Positions 26,648 to 34,784 of a stretch of 64,000 nt of DNA are shown here, one piece after another. This stretch comes from Castellaniella sp049671645. GTDB taxonomy: Bacteria > Pseudomonadota > Gammaproteobacteria > Burkholderiales > Burkholderiaceae_B. The notes beneath the pieces are model-generated. The model had not been told where the DNA came from. It did no database searches and worked only from the letters and a program-made list of their open reading frames with translations. The position numbers and the translations under genes are program-made. Positions within the stretch are counted from its first letter, which is position 1. Each line of letters begins with the position of its first letter. The stretch covers positions 137,560-201,559 of the forward strand of contig NZ_JBATVG010000013.1 in NCBI RefSeq assembly GCF_049671645.1, given 5' to 3'.

Positions 26648-27850
26648 ATGCCCGCCCGTTCCCGATCCTCTGCCTTGTCCCGGACGTCGCTTTCCCTGAT
26701 CGCCCTGGCCGAAGCCCTGTCCCAGTCAGGCAGCCAACTGGAAGACCGCTGGTGGCAGCAACAGCTGGGCGAAGCCCTGGACAAAGCCCTGAGCGCCCGG
26801 CAGGGGCATACCGTGGAAACCGCCCTGGATCACTTGCTGGACCAGCGCTCGCCGGCCTACGAGATCCTGGTCGAACAGGCCGAAGCCCATTCCGAATCCC
26901 TGGCCTTCACCCATCAGGACCAGGCCTACGAGGCCCTGCTGATTTCCGCCCCGCTGCTGGCCTGGACCCGCTACCAGTTGCCGGCCGGCCGGCTGACACC
27001 CCAGCACCAGCAACAACTGAGCGACCTGATGCGCACAACCGTGCTGACGCCGGACGCCCGACTGCAGTTGTTGCCCGAACTGATCCGCTTCGATCAATTG
27101 CCGCAATCATTTCGGGAAAGCCGCGGCTGGGTGCTGTCGCTGGCCCAGCACGCCCTGGGCGCGCGGCGCGACTTGCCCGCCGTGCGGGCCGCAGATACGC
27201 CGGAAGACCTGCTGGCCGACGCCTACTTCCTGATGGGCGTGGCCATCGTGCCACAAGGCCAGGCGCTCTTCCAATGGCAGACCGCCCAGCCCGGCCAGCC
27301 TCCCAGCCGCGCATCCACCACCGCGCTCTGGGCCGAAGGCTGCGCCCGCATCACGGAGTCCCTGTTCACCGGCTGCCTGACCGAATACCTGCCGCCCGAA
27401 GCCTTCTACACCAGCACCCGGCAGGCGGATCAGGGCATCCGCCCGCTGACGCTGAAAGCAGCCATCACCTGGCTGCAGACCGCCGCCCACATCCCGGGCA
27501 CGGACTTGCGGGCGGCCATCGTCGCCTGCGGAGAACAGGCCATCGAGGAATACCGCATCGGGTTTTGCACCCGCCAGAACAACGACGTGATCTACGGCTG
27601 CGTCTGGCCGTCGCTCAGTCGCGAGGAATCCACCCCGGAACAGGGGGAAGACGGCCAGGTCGATACCTGGGATACCCTGGCCGCCCTGCTGCGCGAATCG
27701 GGCATCCAGGATGTGCGTCGCCTGCCCGGCCTGCAGGCCATGGAATTCTGCGAGGACTGCGGCACCCCCTACTTCCCCAATATGCTGGGCGAAATGCAGC
27801 ACCCGGAACTGCCGGAAGAAATCGACCCCGAACCGGTGCAATTCCATTGA
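26648..27850 (+). CDS. DUF2863 family protein
   Basis: 400-residue protein of unknown function, found in betaproteobacteria. No signal peptide or membrane helix is visible. It is rich in Gln and Leu and looks alpha-helical in the N-terminal half. The C-terminal end has a CEDCGTPYFPN motif, a possible two-cysteine metal-binding turn, before an acidic tail. It lies directly upstream of earP and efp, with an 82-bp gap. That arrangement suggests, but does not prove, a link to EF-P or translation. The start ATG at 26648 has no strong ribosome site. Confidence 0.75.
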   Translation: MPARSRSSALSRTSLSLIALAEALSQSGSQLEDRWWQQQLGEALDKALSARQGHTVETALDHLLDQRSPAYEILVEQAEAHSESLAFTHQDQAYEALLISAPLLAWTRYQLPAGRLTPQHQQQLSDLMRTTVLTPDARLQLLPELIRFDQLPQSFRESRGWVLSLAQHALGARRDLPAVRAADTPEDLLADAYFLMGVAIVPQGQALFQWQTAQPGQPPSRASTTALWAEGCARITESLFTGCLTEYLPPEAFYTSTRQADQGIRPLTLKAAITWLQTAAHIPGTDLRAAIVACGEQAIEEYRIGFCTRQNNDVIYGCVWPSLSREESTPEQGEDGQVDTWDTLAALLRESGIQDVRRLPGLQAMEFCEDCGTPYFPNMLGEMQHPELPEEIDPEPVQFH

Positions 27851-27932
27851 CGATGCGGCCTCGGACGAGGGCCGGAGCAGCCGCAACCGGCGCCGCGCCC
27901 ATGTCCAAGGCAGGCGATCCCGCACAGCGCCG

Positions 27933-29027
27933 ATGAGCCCCCTGGATTTCGACATTTTCTGCCGTGTCATCGACAACTATGGCGATGCCGGTGTGTGCTG
28001 GCGCCTGGCCCGCCAATTGGCGGCATTGGGACAAGGCGCGCGCCTCTGGATCGACGATCTGGGCGTTCTGGGCCGCCTGCTGCCCGGCATTGATCCGGCA
28101 CGTGAGCGGCAATCCGTCCAGGGCGTGCAGATCGGCGCCTGGCATGCGGCCGAACAGGCGCTGGCGCCCGAGCGGGGCGTGGTCATCGAAGCCTTTGCCT
28201 GCAGCCTGCCGCCCCGCTATGCGGCGACCATGGCGACGCGCGGCTGCCTATGGATCAATCTGGAATATCTCAGCGCGGAATCCTGGGTCGAGGGCTGCCA
28301 CGGCCTGCCTTCCCCGCAGGCCAGCGGCATTCCCAAATATTTCTATTTCCCCGGCTTCAGCCCGGCGACCGGGGGGCTGCTGCGGGAAACCGAGCTACTC
28401 ATCCAGCGGCGGCAGGCCCAGGCGCAGGACCGGCGCACGCGCCTGCAGGCGCTGACCGGGCTGCCGGCCCGCAGACTGCCGGATCAGGGCCGCATCATGC
28501 TGTTGTTCTGCTACCCGGACGCCCCCTGGGCCGGCCTGCAGGCCGCCCTGGCGCGACTGGACACCCCGACCTGCCTGCTGGTCCCCGGCGCCGCGCCCGC
28601 AGGCCTGCGCAGCGAAGGGGCGCTGCAGGTGCTGCCCATTCCCTTCGTGCCGCAAGCCCGTTTCGACGAGCTGCTGTGGTGCTGCGACCTGAATTTCGTG
28701 CGCGGCGAGGATTCACTGGTTCGCGCCCTCTGGGCCGGCAGCCCGCTGGTCTGGCAGATCTACCGGCAGGCGGACGACGCGCACCTGGACAAGCTGGACG
28801 CCTGGCTGGACCGCGCCCAATGGCCCGCGCCGGCCCGGGCCCTGACCCGCGCCTGGAATCGTCATGATGACGCGGGCGTCCTCCAGGCGCTGCCGCAGGC
28901 CCTGGCCCCGCAGGCCTGGCACGCCTGGCAGACCCGCTGCCGGGACTGGTCGGCGGAACTGTCAAACCAGACAGATCTGGCTCGCAATCTACTGGATTTT
29001 TGCCAGAAGCATCGCCAGAAGAGTTAG
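27933..29027 (+). CDS. earP: EF-P arginine rhamnosyltransferase EarP
   Basis: 364-residue GT-B glycosyltransferase that transfers rhamnose from dTDP-rhamnose to Arg32 of elongation factor P. The N-terminal DIFCRVIDNYGDAGVCWRLA carries Asp14 and Asp18, matching the two essential aspartates of Pseudomonas EarP (13 and 17). The C-terminal FVRGEDSLVRALWAG holds the nucleotide-binding Arg and Glu. Upstream in-frame codons lie inside the DUF2863 gene and lack homology, so the ATG at 27933 is chosen. Its target gene efp follows 84 bp downstream. Confidence 0.93.
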   Translation: MSPLDFDIFCRVIDNYGDAGVCWRLARQLAALGQGARLWIDDLGVLGRLLPGIDPARERQSVQGVQIGAWHAAEQALAPERGVVIEAFACSLPPRYAATMATRGCLWINLEYLSAESWVEGCHGLPSPQASGIPKYFYFPGFSPATGGLLRETELLIQRRQAQAQDRRTRLQALTGLPARRLPDQGRIMLLFCYPDAPWAGLQAALARLDTPTCLLVPGAAPAGLRSEGALQVLPIPFVPQARFDELLWCCDLNFVRGEDSLVRALWAGSPLVWQIYRQADDAHLDKLDAWLDRAQWPAPARALTRAWNRHDDAGVLQALPQALAPQAWHAWQTRCRDWSAELSNQTDLARNLLDFCQKHRQKS

Positions 29028-29111
29028 AATACACAGTTAATCTTTTTTCTGCTTTGCCTCGAAACGCGTTTTTCATGCTCGGGGCACGTCAATCCCCGGA
29101 GTTTTACCTCT

Positions 29112-29669
29112 ATGAAAATCGCCCAAGAACTGCGAGTCGGTAACGTCGTGATGGTGGGTAGCGACCCCCTGGTGGTCCAAAAGGCCGAATACAACAAGTC
29201 CGGTCGCAACGCCGCCGTCGTCAAACTCAAATTCAAGAACCTGCTGACCGGCAGCGCCAGCGAATCCGTCTACAAGGCCGACGAGAAATTCGAACAGGTC
29301 ATGCTGGAAAACAAGGAATGCACCTATTCCTATTTCGCCGATCCCATGTACGCGTTCATGGACGAGGAATACAACCAGCACGAGGTCGAAGCCGACAGCA
29401 TGGGCGATGCCCTGAACTACCTGGAAGAAGGCATGACGGTGGAAGTCGTCTTCTACGACGGCCGAGCGATCTCCGTTGAACTGCCCACCATCATCGTGCG
29501 CGAAATCATCTACACCGAACCCGCCGTCAAGGGCGACACGTCCGGCAAGGTCCTGAAGCCCGCCAAGATCAACACCGGCTACGAACTGGCCGTGCCGCTG
29601 TTCTGCAACATCGGCGACAAGATCGAAATCGATACCCGCACCAACGAATACCGCAGCCGCGTGATGTAA
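29112..29669 (+). CDS. efp: Elongation factor P (arginine-32 type)
   Basis: 185-residue three-domain factor that relieves ribosome stalling at polyproline. The KOW-like domain tip reads NKSGRNAAVV, placing Arg32 at the modification site rather than the Lys used by EpmA. This agrees with an adjacent earP. The OB-fold C-terminal domains end with IGDKIEIDTRTNEYRSRV, the EF-P signature. A GGAG ribosome site lies 12 bases before the ATG. A terminator follows only after about 120 bp, with another GC-rich hairpin at about 29690-29735. Confidence 0.97.
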   Translation: MKIAQELRVGNVVMVGSDPLVVQKAEYNKSGRNAAVVKLKFKNLLTGSASESVYKADEKFEQVMLENKECTYSYFADPMYAFMDEEYNQHEVEADSMGDALNYLEEGMTVEVVFYDGRAISVELPTIIVREIIYTEPAVKGDTSGKVLKPAKINTGYELAVPLFCNIGDKIEIDTRTNEYRSRVM

Positions 29670-29790
29670 TCGCGCAACTGCGCCGGGACGTGTCCGGACA
29701 CCGGGCAGTCCCGGCGGACTGTCCGGCGCCAGGCACATCCGAACCGCTTGCAAGCGGTGAGATGAGCGAGCAACGCATCGGGCCCGCCAT

Positions 29791-29827
29791 AAAAGCCGGA
29801 GGACACTCATGTCCTCCGGCTTTTTTT
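29791..29827. terminator. Terminator between efp and the TetR gene
   Basis: AAAA, stem GCCGGAGGAC / GTCCTCCGGC with a six-base loop, then seven T residues. It is strong on the plus strand for efp. The A-run on the left makes it usable for the convergent TetR gene, whose TAA stop lies in the T-tract. Confidence 0.9.
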
Positions 29828-30389
29828 ATTTCAGATCGCCCGATCGATTTGTCAGGATGGCGCCCGCGATGACGTGAAAGAGATAGTCGGCGCGTGGCGC
29901 GAAGGCGGGTTGGTCGACAAGCCAGCCGAGCGCCGACATCAGGGCGAACAGGTCGGTCCCATTCATATCGGCGCGCGCCGCCCCCTCTGCCTGGGCGCGG
30001 AGCAGAAGTCGCGCGCCCGCTGCATGCACCGCCGAGCACGAAGCGTACAGCGCGGAATCAGGGTCCGCATGGGCATTCGCCATCAAGGCCACGACGCCGC
30101 TATAGCTGTGGACGAACGCCACCCCCTCGCGAAACCAGGACACGAGCGCCTCGTCGGGTGGCTGCGACGTTTCCAGTTCGCCCGCCTTCTGCGTCAGCGC
30201 ATCCAGATTCGTACGCAACAACGCGTCGAACAAGGCTTCTCGCGTCGGGAAATGGCGAAGCAGCGTGGCCAACCCGACATCGGCCCGGCGGGCGATATCT
30301 CGCATGGACGCATCGGCGCCATGCTCGGAGACGACCTCACGCGCGACGGCAAGAAGATGGTTGTAATTTTTTCTGGCGTCAGCTCGCAT
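29826..30389 (-). CDS. TetR/AcrR-family transcriptional repressor
   Basis: 187-residue regulator with an N-terminal helix-turn-helix (about residues 10-52: SMRDIARRADVGLATLLRHFPTRE) and an all-helical ligand domain. It resembles the group of TetR proteins that repress a neighbouring short-chain dehydrogenase. It is divergent from that SDR gene, with three GGATCAGTG-type sites between them. A TTG at 30404 would add five residues (SRKS plus the initiator). The ATG at 30389, with AAGAAA upstream, is preferred. Confidence 0.87.
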   Translation of the reverse strand: MRADARKNYNHLLAVAREVVSEHGADASMRDIARRADVGLATLLRHFPTREALFDALLRTNLDALTQKAGELETSQPPDEALVSWFREGVAFVHSYSGVVALMANAHADPDSALYASCSAVHAAGARLLLRAQAEGAARADMNGTDLFALMSALGWLVDQPAFAPRADYLFHVIAGAILTNRSGDLK

Positions 30390-30405
30390 GGATTTTCTTG
30401 ACAAG

Positions 30406-30481
30406 CGGATCAGTGATCCGTATATTTTCTAAATGGATCAGTGACCCGAATCATCACATCAAGATCTGAACCACTGATCCA
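30406..30481. promoter_or_regulatory. TetR operator cluster
   Basis: A perfect 15-bp palindrome CGGATCAGTGATCCG (30406-30420), a close copy TGGATCAGTGACCCG (30434-30448), and an inverted half-site CACTGATCCA (30472-30481). They span the short gap between the TetR and SDR starts, overlapping both likely promoters. This is a classical arrangement for autorepression and for repression of the SDR. Confidence 0.7.
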
Positions 30482-30546
30482 TAAGATACAGCGCATTTGC
30501 GCAAATGGGAATAGAGACGTGGTTCGACACTACGAAAGGAAATATC

Positions 30547-31281
30547 ATGGGAAAGCTTGAAGGAAAGGTCGCAGTCATCACGGGCGGGTCGAGCGGCATG
30601 GCTCTGGCGAGCGCCGTGCGGTTCGTTGAAGAAGGCGCCTATGTATTCATCACGGGCCGCAGGCAGGAAGCGCTGGACGAGGCCGTCAAGCTGATCGGCC
30701 GGAACGTAACCGGCGTGCGCGGCGACGCGTCCAATCTCGATGATCTCGACCGCCTGTTCGATACGGTCAAGCGGAAAAAGGGCAAGATCGACGTCCTGTA
30801 TGCGAGCGCCGGCACGGGTGAAGCCGTCCCCCTGGGCGAGATCACCGAGCAGCACTTCGACGCGACCTTCGACCTCAATGCGCGCGGCACGCTATTTACG
30901 GTCCAGAAAGCATTGCCGCTGTTCAACGACGGCGGGTCGATCTTCATGACCGGGTCGATTGCCTCGATCAAAGGTTTTCCTGGCTTCAGCGTGTATGCGG
31001 CCAGCAAGGCAACGCTGCTGGCATTCGCTCGCGGATGGCTCAACGAACTGAAGGGCAGGAATATCCGCGTGAACGTGCTGAGCCCGGGGCAGATCGCCAC
31101 GCCCATCCAGGAGCAACTCTTCGACGAGGAGACGAAGCGGTATTTCGAATCCCTGGTCCCGCGAGGAAAGATGGGCGGTCCTGAGGAAATTGCGACGGCC
31201 GCGCTGTTTCTTGCTTCGGACGATTCGAGCTTCGTGAATGGAGTGGAACTGTATGTCGACGGGGGCACCTCGGCCATCTGA
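30547..31281 (+). CDS. Short-chain dehydrogenase/reductase, TetR-controlled
   Basis: 244-residue classical SDR. The cofactor motif TGGSSGMA (12-19) departs from TGxxxGxG in its last glycine. The YASAG segment (85-89) stands in place of NNAG. The catalytic Tyr150 and Lys154 are in YAASK, and a C-terminal DGG is present. Such TetR-paired SDRs are widespread, and many respond to electrophiles or quinones; the substrate here is not known. The ATG at 30547 is set by AAAGGA. An earlier in-frame ATG at 30505 is less likely. Confidence 0.88.
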   Translation: MGKLEGKVAVITGGSSGMALASAVRFVEEGAYVFITGRRQEALDEAVKLIGRNVTGVRGDASNLDDLDRLFDTVKRKKGKIDVLYASAGTGEAVPLGEITEQHFDATFDLNARGTLFTVQKALPLFNDGGSIFMTGSIASIKGFPGFSVYAASKATLLAFARGWLNELKGRNIRVNVLSPGQIATPIQEQLFDEETKRYFESLVPRGKMGGPEEIATAALFLASDDSSFVNGVELYVDGGTSAI

Positions 31282-31307
31282 ACCCGCGCCGCGCCGCATT
31301 CCCGCAT

Positions 31308-31805
31308 CTACTGCAAGCGGTCGTCGTCCAGGATGTCGGGGATGGGCATGATGGAAATGCCGTCCTCGGCCAGTTCGCGGCACTCTTCCACGGACGCGGT
31401 GCCGCGGATCGGACGCTCCTGGATTTCGCCGCTGTGCATGCGCCGGGCTTCGTCGGCAAACCGGGCGCCGACATCGTCCGACTGGCGCACGATGTGGCGG
31501 ATCTGGCGCAGGACCTCGGCCTGCAAGCGCGTGAGCTGGTCGCTGGACGGCGCAGCCACGGCTGCCCGGCCCTGCGGGGCGAATGATTCCGCGGTCTCGA
31601 CATCGGGCGCAGGCGGGGTTTCCCGGCGCAGATGACTGACGTTCAGGTGCGGCGCCGACACGCGGCGCGTAATCTGGTCGCTATGACAGATCGGACAACG
31701 CACCATCCCCTGCGCCCGCTGATCGTCGTAGCTTTCCTGAGAGGTGAACCAACCTTCGAAAACATGGTCGTGTTCACACGCGAGATCGAATACTTTGAGT
31801 GCCAT
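31308..31805 (-). CDS. DUF1178 family protein
   Basis: 165-residue conserved proteobacterial protein of unknown function. The N-terminus MALKVFDLACEHDHVFEGWF and a single CPIC cysteine pair after about 37 residues are the family signature; with the upstream Cys10 it could form a small metal site. The C-terminal half is acidic and helical (DDVGARFADEARRMHSGE is typical). It is cotranscribed with the thermonuclease-like gene 2 bp upstream. Confidence 0.85.
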   Translation of the reverse strand: MALKVFDLACEHDHVFEGWFTSQESYDDQRAQGMVRCPICHSDQITRRVSAPHLNVSHLRRETPPAPDVETAESFAPQGRAAVAAPSSDQLTRLQAEVLRQIRHIVRQSDDVGARFADEARRMHSGEIQERPIRGTASVEECRELAEDGISIMPIPDILDDDRLQ

Positions 31806-31807
31806 GA

Positions 31808-32542
31808 TCAGCAGATGGGGGTTGAGTGCCCGGTTTCAAGCGCCTTCCAGCATTTCCAGCGCCATTCCCAGGGTGGCACCGGCTTCGGATCGCGCCACAA
31901 ACCCAGCCGTTGCTGGCGAGCCTGGCGTTCCAGATCCGCCAGGCCGGCGTCGCGCAGGTATTTTCCCCCGCCCTGCCGATTGGCCCAGGCCATGCCGCCG
32001 GCCACCATCAGGCGATTGGCTTGCCGGCCATCGGCCAGCGGCACGTCGCAGATATCGCGCCCATACTGATCCTGCTCATAACACCGCAAAGTCAAAGTCT
32101 TGCCGGCCACCAGATCGGCCAGCGCCTTGCGCGCGGCCTGCCCATAGGGCTGGCCGGGCTGGGCGCGCCCATGGCCGGTTTCAGGCGCATCGATACTGGC
32201 CAACCGGACCCGTTGCCGCTGACGCCCCACCAGCAGCGTCAGCGTATCGCCGTCGGCGACCTGCACGACTTGTCCCGACAAAGCGTAAGTTCCGGCCGCG
32301 GCAGCGCCGGACCAGGCCAGCAGCGAGGCGGAGCCCAACAGCAGCGCCGACGCGACCCGACGGATGAGCGTACCGGGTATCGATATGGAATGAAAAAAGC
32401 GGCTCGCTGGCAAAAGAGGTCTCCACGGCTGCGCGGACAGATTCTCCGCTGGCCGGCCTCCGAAGGAGGCGCTGTTCCCTTGGGATAAGGCCCAACGGTA
32501 AAAAACAGGCCGCACCCAAGGCGCAGCCATCGAACGCCTCAT
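31808..32542 (-). CDS. Thermonuclease (SNase)-family protein
   Basis: SNase/OB-fold nuclease-like protein. Core motifs are VADGDTLTLLV, RVRLASIDAPETG (active-site Arg and Asp), and DQYGRDICDVPLADG. The fold ends with LGLWRDPKPVPPWEWR, typical of secreted bacterial homologues. A signal peptide-like stretch, RRVASALLLGSASLLAWSG, precedes the domain. The full frame from 32542 gives 244 residues with an atypical N-terminus. A TTG at 32413 with GGAGA just upstream would give a cleaner exported protein of about 201 residues. The stop is 2 bp from the DUF1178 start. Confidence 0.8.
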   Translation of the reverse strand: MRRSMAAPWVRPVFYRWALSQGNSASFGGRPAENLSAQPWRPLLPASRFFHSISIPGTLIRRVASALLLGSASLLAWSGAAAAGTYALSGQVVQVADGDTLTLLVGRQRQRVRLASIDAPETGHGRAQPGQPYGQAARKALADLVAGKTLTLRCYEQDQYGRDICDVPLADGRQANRLMVAGGMAWANRQGGGKYLRDAGLADLERQARQQRLGLWRDPKPVPPWEWRWKCWKALETGHSTPIC

Positions 32543-32581
32543 TGTAACGGAGCCTGGCCCAGACGCCCGGCCACCGTCACA

Positions 32582-34225
32582 TCAGTCAGGCCAGGCCCGC
32601 TGCAACAGAGCATCCGAGGCCAGATCCAGCGCCTGCGCGCCATACACACGCCCGCCGCCCCCGACCAGGCGGCTGTCCACGAATGCCCGCGAGACGCATT
32701 CCGGCGCGTGCCGCAACAATAAATCCGCCTGCACCAGCAAGACCAGGTCCTGCGCGATCTGTCGGGCGCGCCCCTGCTGCGACTCGGCATCCAGACGCAG
32801 ATCCCGCAGCAGCCTGTCTGCCGTTGCCCGCAAGGCAGGCTCATCGGCATGAGCCTGGGCCAGGGCATCGATTTCCTGGGTCGTCAGGGCCTCCGCCTGG
32901 CGGGCAGCCCGCAGCACGTCCAGGCACATGACGTTGCCGGAACCTTCCCAGATGGAATTCACCGGCGCTTCCCGGTAGAGACGCGCCATCGGGCCGTCCT
33001 CGATGTAGCCATTGCCCCCCCAGACCTCCATGCACTCCGCGGCGGCCTCGATGGCGCGTTTGCAGATCCAGAATTTTGCTGCAGGCGTCAGGATGCGGCG
33101 CAGGGCTTGCTCCGCAGGATTTTCCGGATGGTCGAAGGCCCGCGCCAGGCGCAACGCCAGCGTAGTGGCAGCCTCGCTTTCCAGAGCCAGATCGGCCAGC
33201 ACCTGCCGCATCAGGGGCTGATCGATCAATCTGCGGCCAAAGGCCTGACGGTAGCGGGCATGATGGATGGCCTGCACCACGGCCTGGCGCAACAGGGCAG
33301 CGCTGCCCAGCACGCAATCCATGCGCGTGTACGAGGCCATTTCCACCAGAGTGGCGATGCCGCGTCCGGGTTCGCCCACCCGCCGCCCCAGAGCCCCGGC
33401 GAATTCGACTTCCGCGCTGGCATTGGATCGGTTGCCGAGCTTGTCCTTCAGACGCTGGATACGGACCCCGTTGCGCACCCCGCGGTCCAGCCAGCGCGGA
33501 ACGTAAAAGCAGGAATGTCCGTCGCCGTCGCGAGCCAGCATCAGGTGGGCGTCGGACATGGGCGAGGAAAAAAACCACTTGTGACCGGTCAGGCGGAACC
33601 AGCCATCGCCGGAGGGCTCCGACCAACTGGTATTGCCGCGCAGGTCCGATCCCCCCTGTTTTTCCGTCATCCCCATGCCGATCATCATAGACTGCTTGTC
33701 CGCGACCGGCAGATCGCGGGCGTCATAGCGGCGACTGGCGAGCTTGGGCTGCAGATCGGCGAACCAGGGTTCGCGCGCCAGCAAGGGAATGGCGGCGCTG
33801 GTCATGGTGATCGGGCACAGGGAGCCGGCCTCGACCTGACCGTGCATCAGATAATGCGCCGCGCGGCCCACGTGGGCGCCATCGGCGGGCGTGATCCAGG
33901 CGCTGCCATGCATGCCCTGGGCAAAACCCAGGGATAGGAATTCCGACCAGCCCGGGTGAAAATCGACCACGTCGATCCGGTGACCGGTGCGGTCGAAGGC
34001 GCGCAAAACGGGGGACGCCCGGTTGATGTCGGCCGCCAGGCGCGCCAGATCGGACTGCCCCAGGCGCCGCCCCCAGGATTCAAGATCGGGTTCATGGTGC
34101 TGACCGCCCTCGCGCCGCACCCCCTGCATCAGAACCGCATCGGCCAGAAAGAGGTTGCAATCCGGCAGATCCGGCGCCTGGTTTTCCACCTGGTGCGTGT
34201 CCGACGACAGGCCCTGAACAGCCAT
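32582..34225 (-). CDS. AidB-like acyl-CoA dehydrogenase
   Basis: 547-residue flavoprotein of the isovaleryl-CoA dehydrogenase / AidB branch. GMGMTEKQGGSDLRGNTS is the AidB-type flavin segment. The middle beta domain has GHKWFFSSPMSDAHLMLA. The helical C-terminal domain holds ECMEVWGGNGYIEDGPMARLYREAPVN. E. coli AidB is linked to the alkylation response; the 3-methyladenine glycosylase gene 1.6 kb away is on the opposite strand, so no operon links them. The ATG at 34225 after GGGGG is preferred to upstream frames. Confidence 0.88.
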   Translation of the reverse strand: MAVQGLSSDTHQVENQAPDLPDCNLFLADAVLMQGVRREGGQHHEPDLESWGRRLGQSDLARLAADINRASPVLRAFDRTGHRIDVVDFHPGWSEFLSLGFAQGMHGSAWITPADGAHVGRAAHYLMHGQVEAGSLCPITMTSAAIPLLAREPWFADLQPKLASRRYDARDLPVADKQSMMIGMGMTEKQGGSDLRGNTSWSEPSGDGWFRLTGHKWFFSSPMSDAHLMLARDGDGHSCFYVPRWLDRGVRNGVRIQRLKDKLGNRSNASAEVEFAGALGRRVGEPGRGIATLVEMASYTRMDCVLGSAALLRQAVVQAIHHARYRQAFGRRLIDQPLMRQVLADLALESEAATTLALRLARAFDHPENPAEQALRRILTPAAKFWICKRAIEAAAECMEVWGGNGYIEDGPMARLYREAPVNSIWEGSGNVMCLDVLRAARQAEALTTQEIDALAQAHADEPALRATADRLLRDLRLDAESQQGRARQIAQDLVLLVQADLLLRHAPECVSRAFVDSRLVGGGGRVYGAQALDLASDALLQRAWPD

Positions 34226-34334
34226 GCTGGCACCCCCGAATAGGCACAATGCCCCGGTCCAGTCTACCCGCGATTCACGCCGGCGGACAGGCCCCGATAC
34301 AATCGGGACATACTGTTCTCCGGAGATGTTCGCG

Positions 34335-34715
34335 ATGACCCCCCGTTCCCTGATCCTGTGCGGCGCCCTGGTCCTGGCCCTGGGCGTTGCTGCGGGCGCC
34401 TTTGGCGCCCACGGCCTGCGGCGCCTGGTCACCCCGGATCTGCTGGACACCTGGCGCACGGCGGCCCATTACCAGATCGTCCACGGGCTGGGGCTGTTGC
34501 TGATCGCCGCGCTGTGGTCCCGCCTGGCGCCCGCCCCTGCCGCCTGGGCCGGCGGCCTGATGCTGGCCGGCCTGCTGATCTTCAGCGCCAGTCTGTACGC
34601 CCTGGTCCTGACCGGCATCCGGGGCCTGGGGGCCATCACCCCGCTGGGCGGCTTGCTGTTGATCCTGTCCTGGCTGGCCCTGGCGCTGGCCGCCTGGCGG
34701 GGCGCGCCCGCCTGA
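34335..34715 (+). CDS. DUF423 family inner-membrane protein
   Basis: 126-residue membrane protein with four hydrophobic helices. The family signature is the AGAFGAHGLRRL segment after the first helix, followed by WRTAAHYQIVHGLGLLL. The function is unknown, although many genomes carry a copy. The ATG at 34335 lies 9 bases after CGGAG. An ATG at 34326 directly abuts that site and is less suitable. It is divergent from the AidB-like gene and upstream of the adenine deaminase gene, which has its own -10 box. Confidence 0.85.
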   Translation: MTPRSLILCGALVLALGVAAGAFGAHGLRRLVTPDLLDTWRTAAHYQIVHGLGLLLIAALWSRLAPAPAAWAGGLMLAGLLIFSASLYALVLTGIRGLGAITPLGGLLLILSWLALALAAWRGAPA

Positions 34716-34748
34716 CGGCGGGGCATCGGAACGCGCCAGGGGCGGTCC

Positions 34749-34754
34749 TATAAT
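34749..34754 (+). promoter_or_regulatory. Predicted -10 box for the adenine deaminase gene
   Basis: Perfect TATAAT, 30 bases before the start codon at 34785, in the 69-bp gap after the DUF423 gene. No convincing -35 is visible at 16-18 bases upstream, where the sequence is GC-rich. Confidence 0.5.
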
Positions 34755-34784
34755 GAATTCCCGTTTCTCTGACCGGAACCCCCC

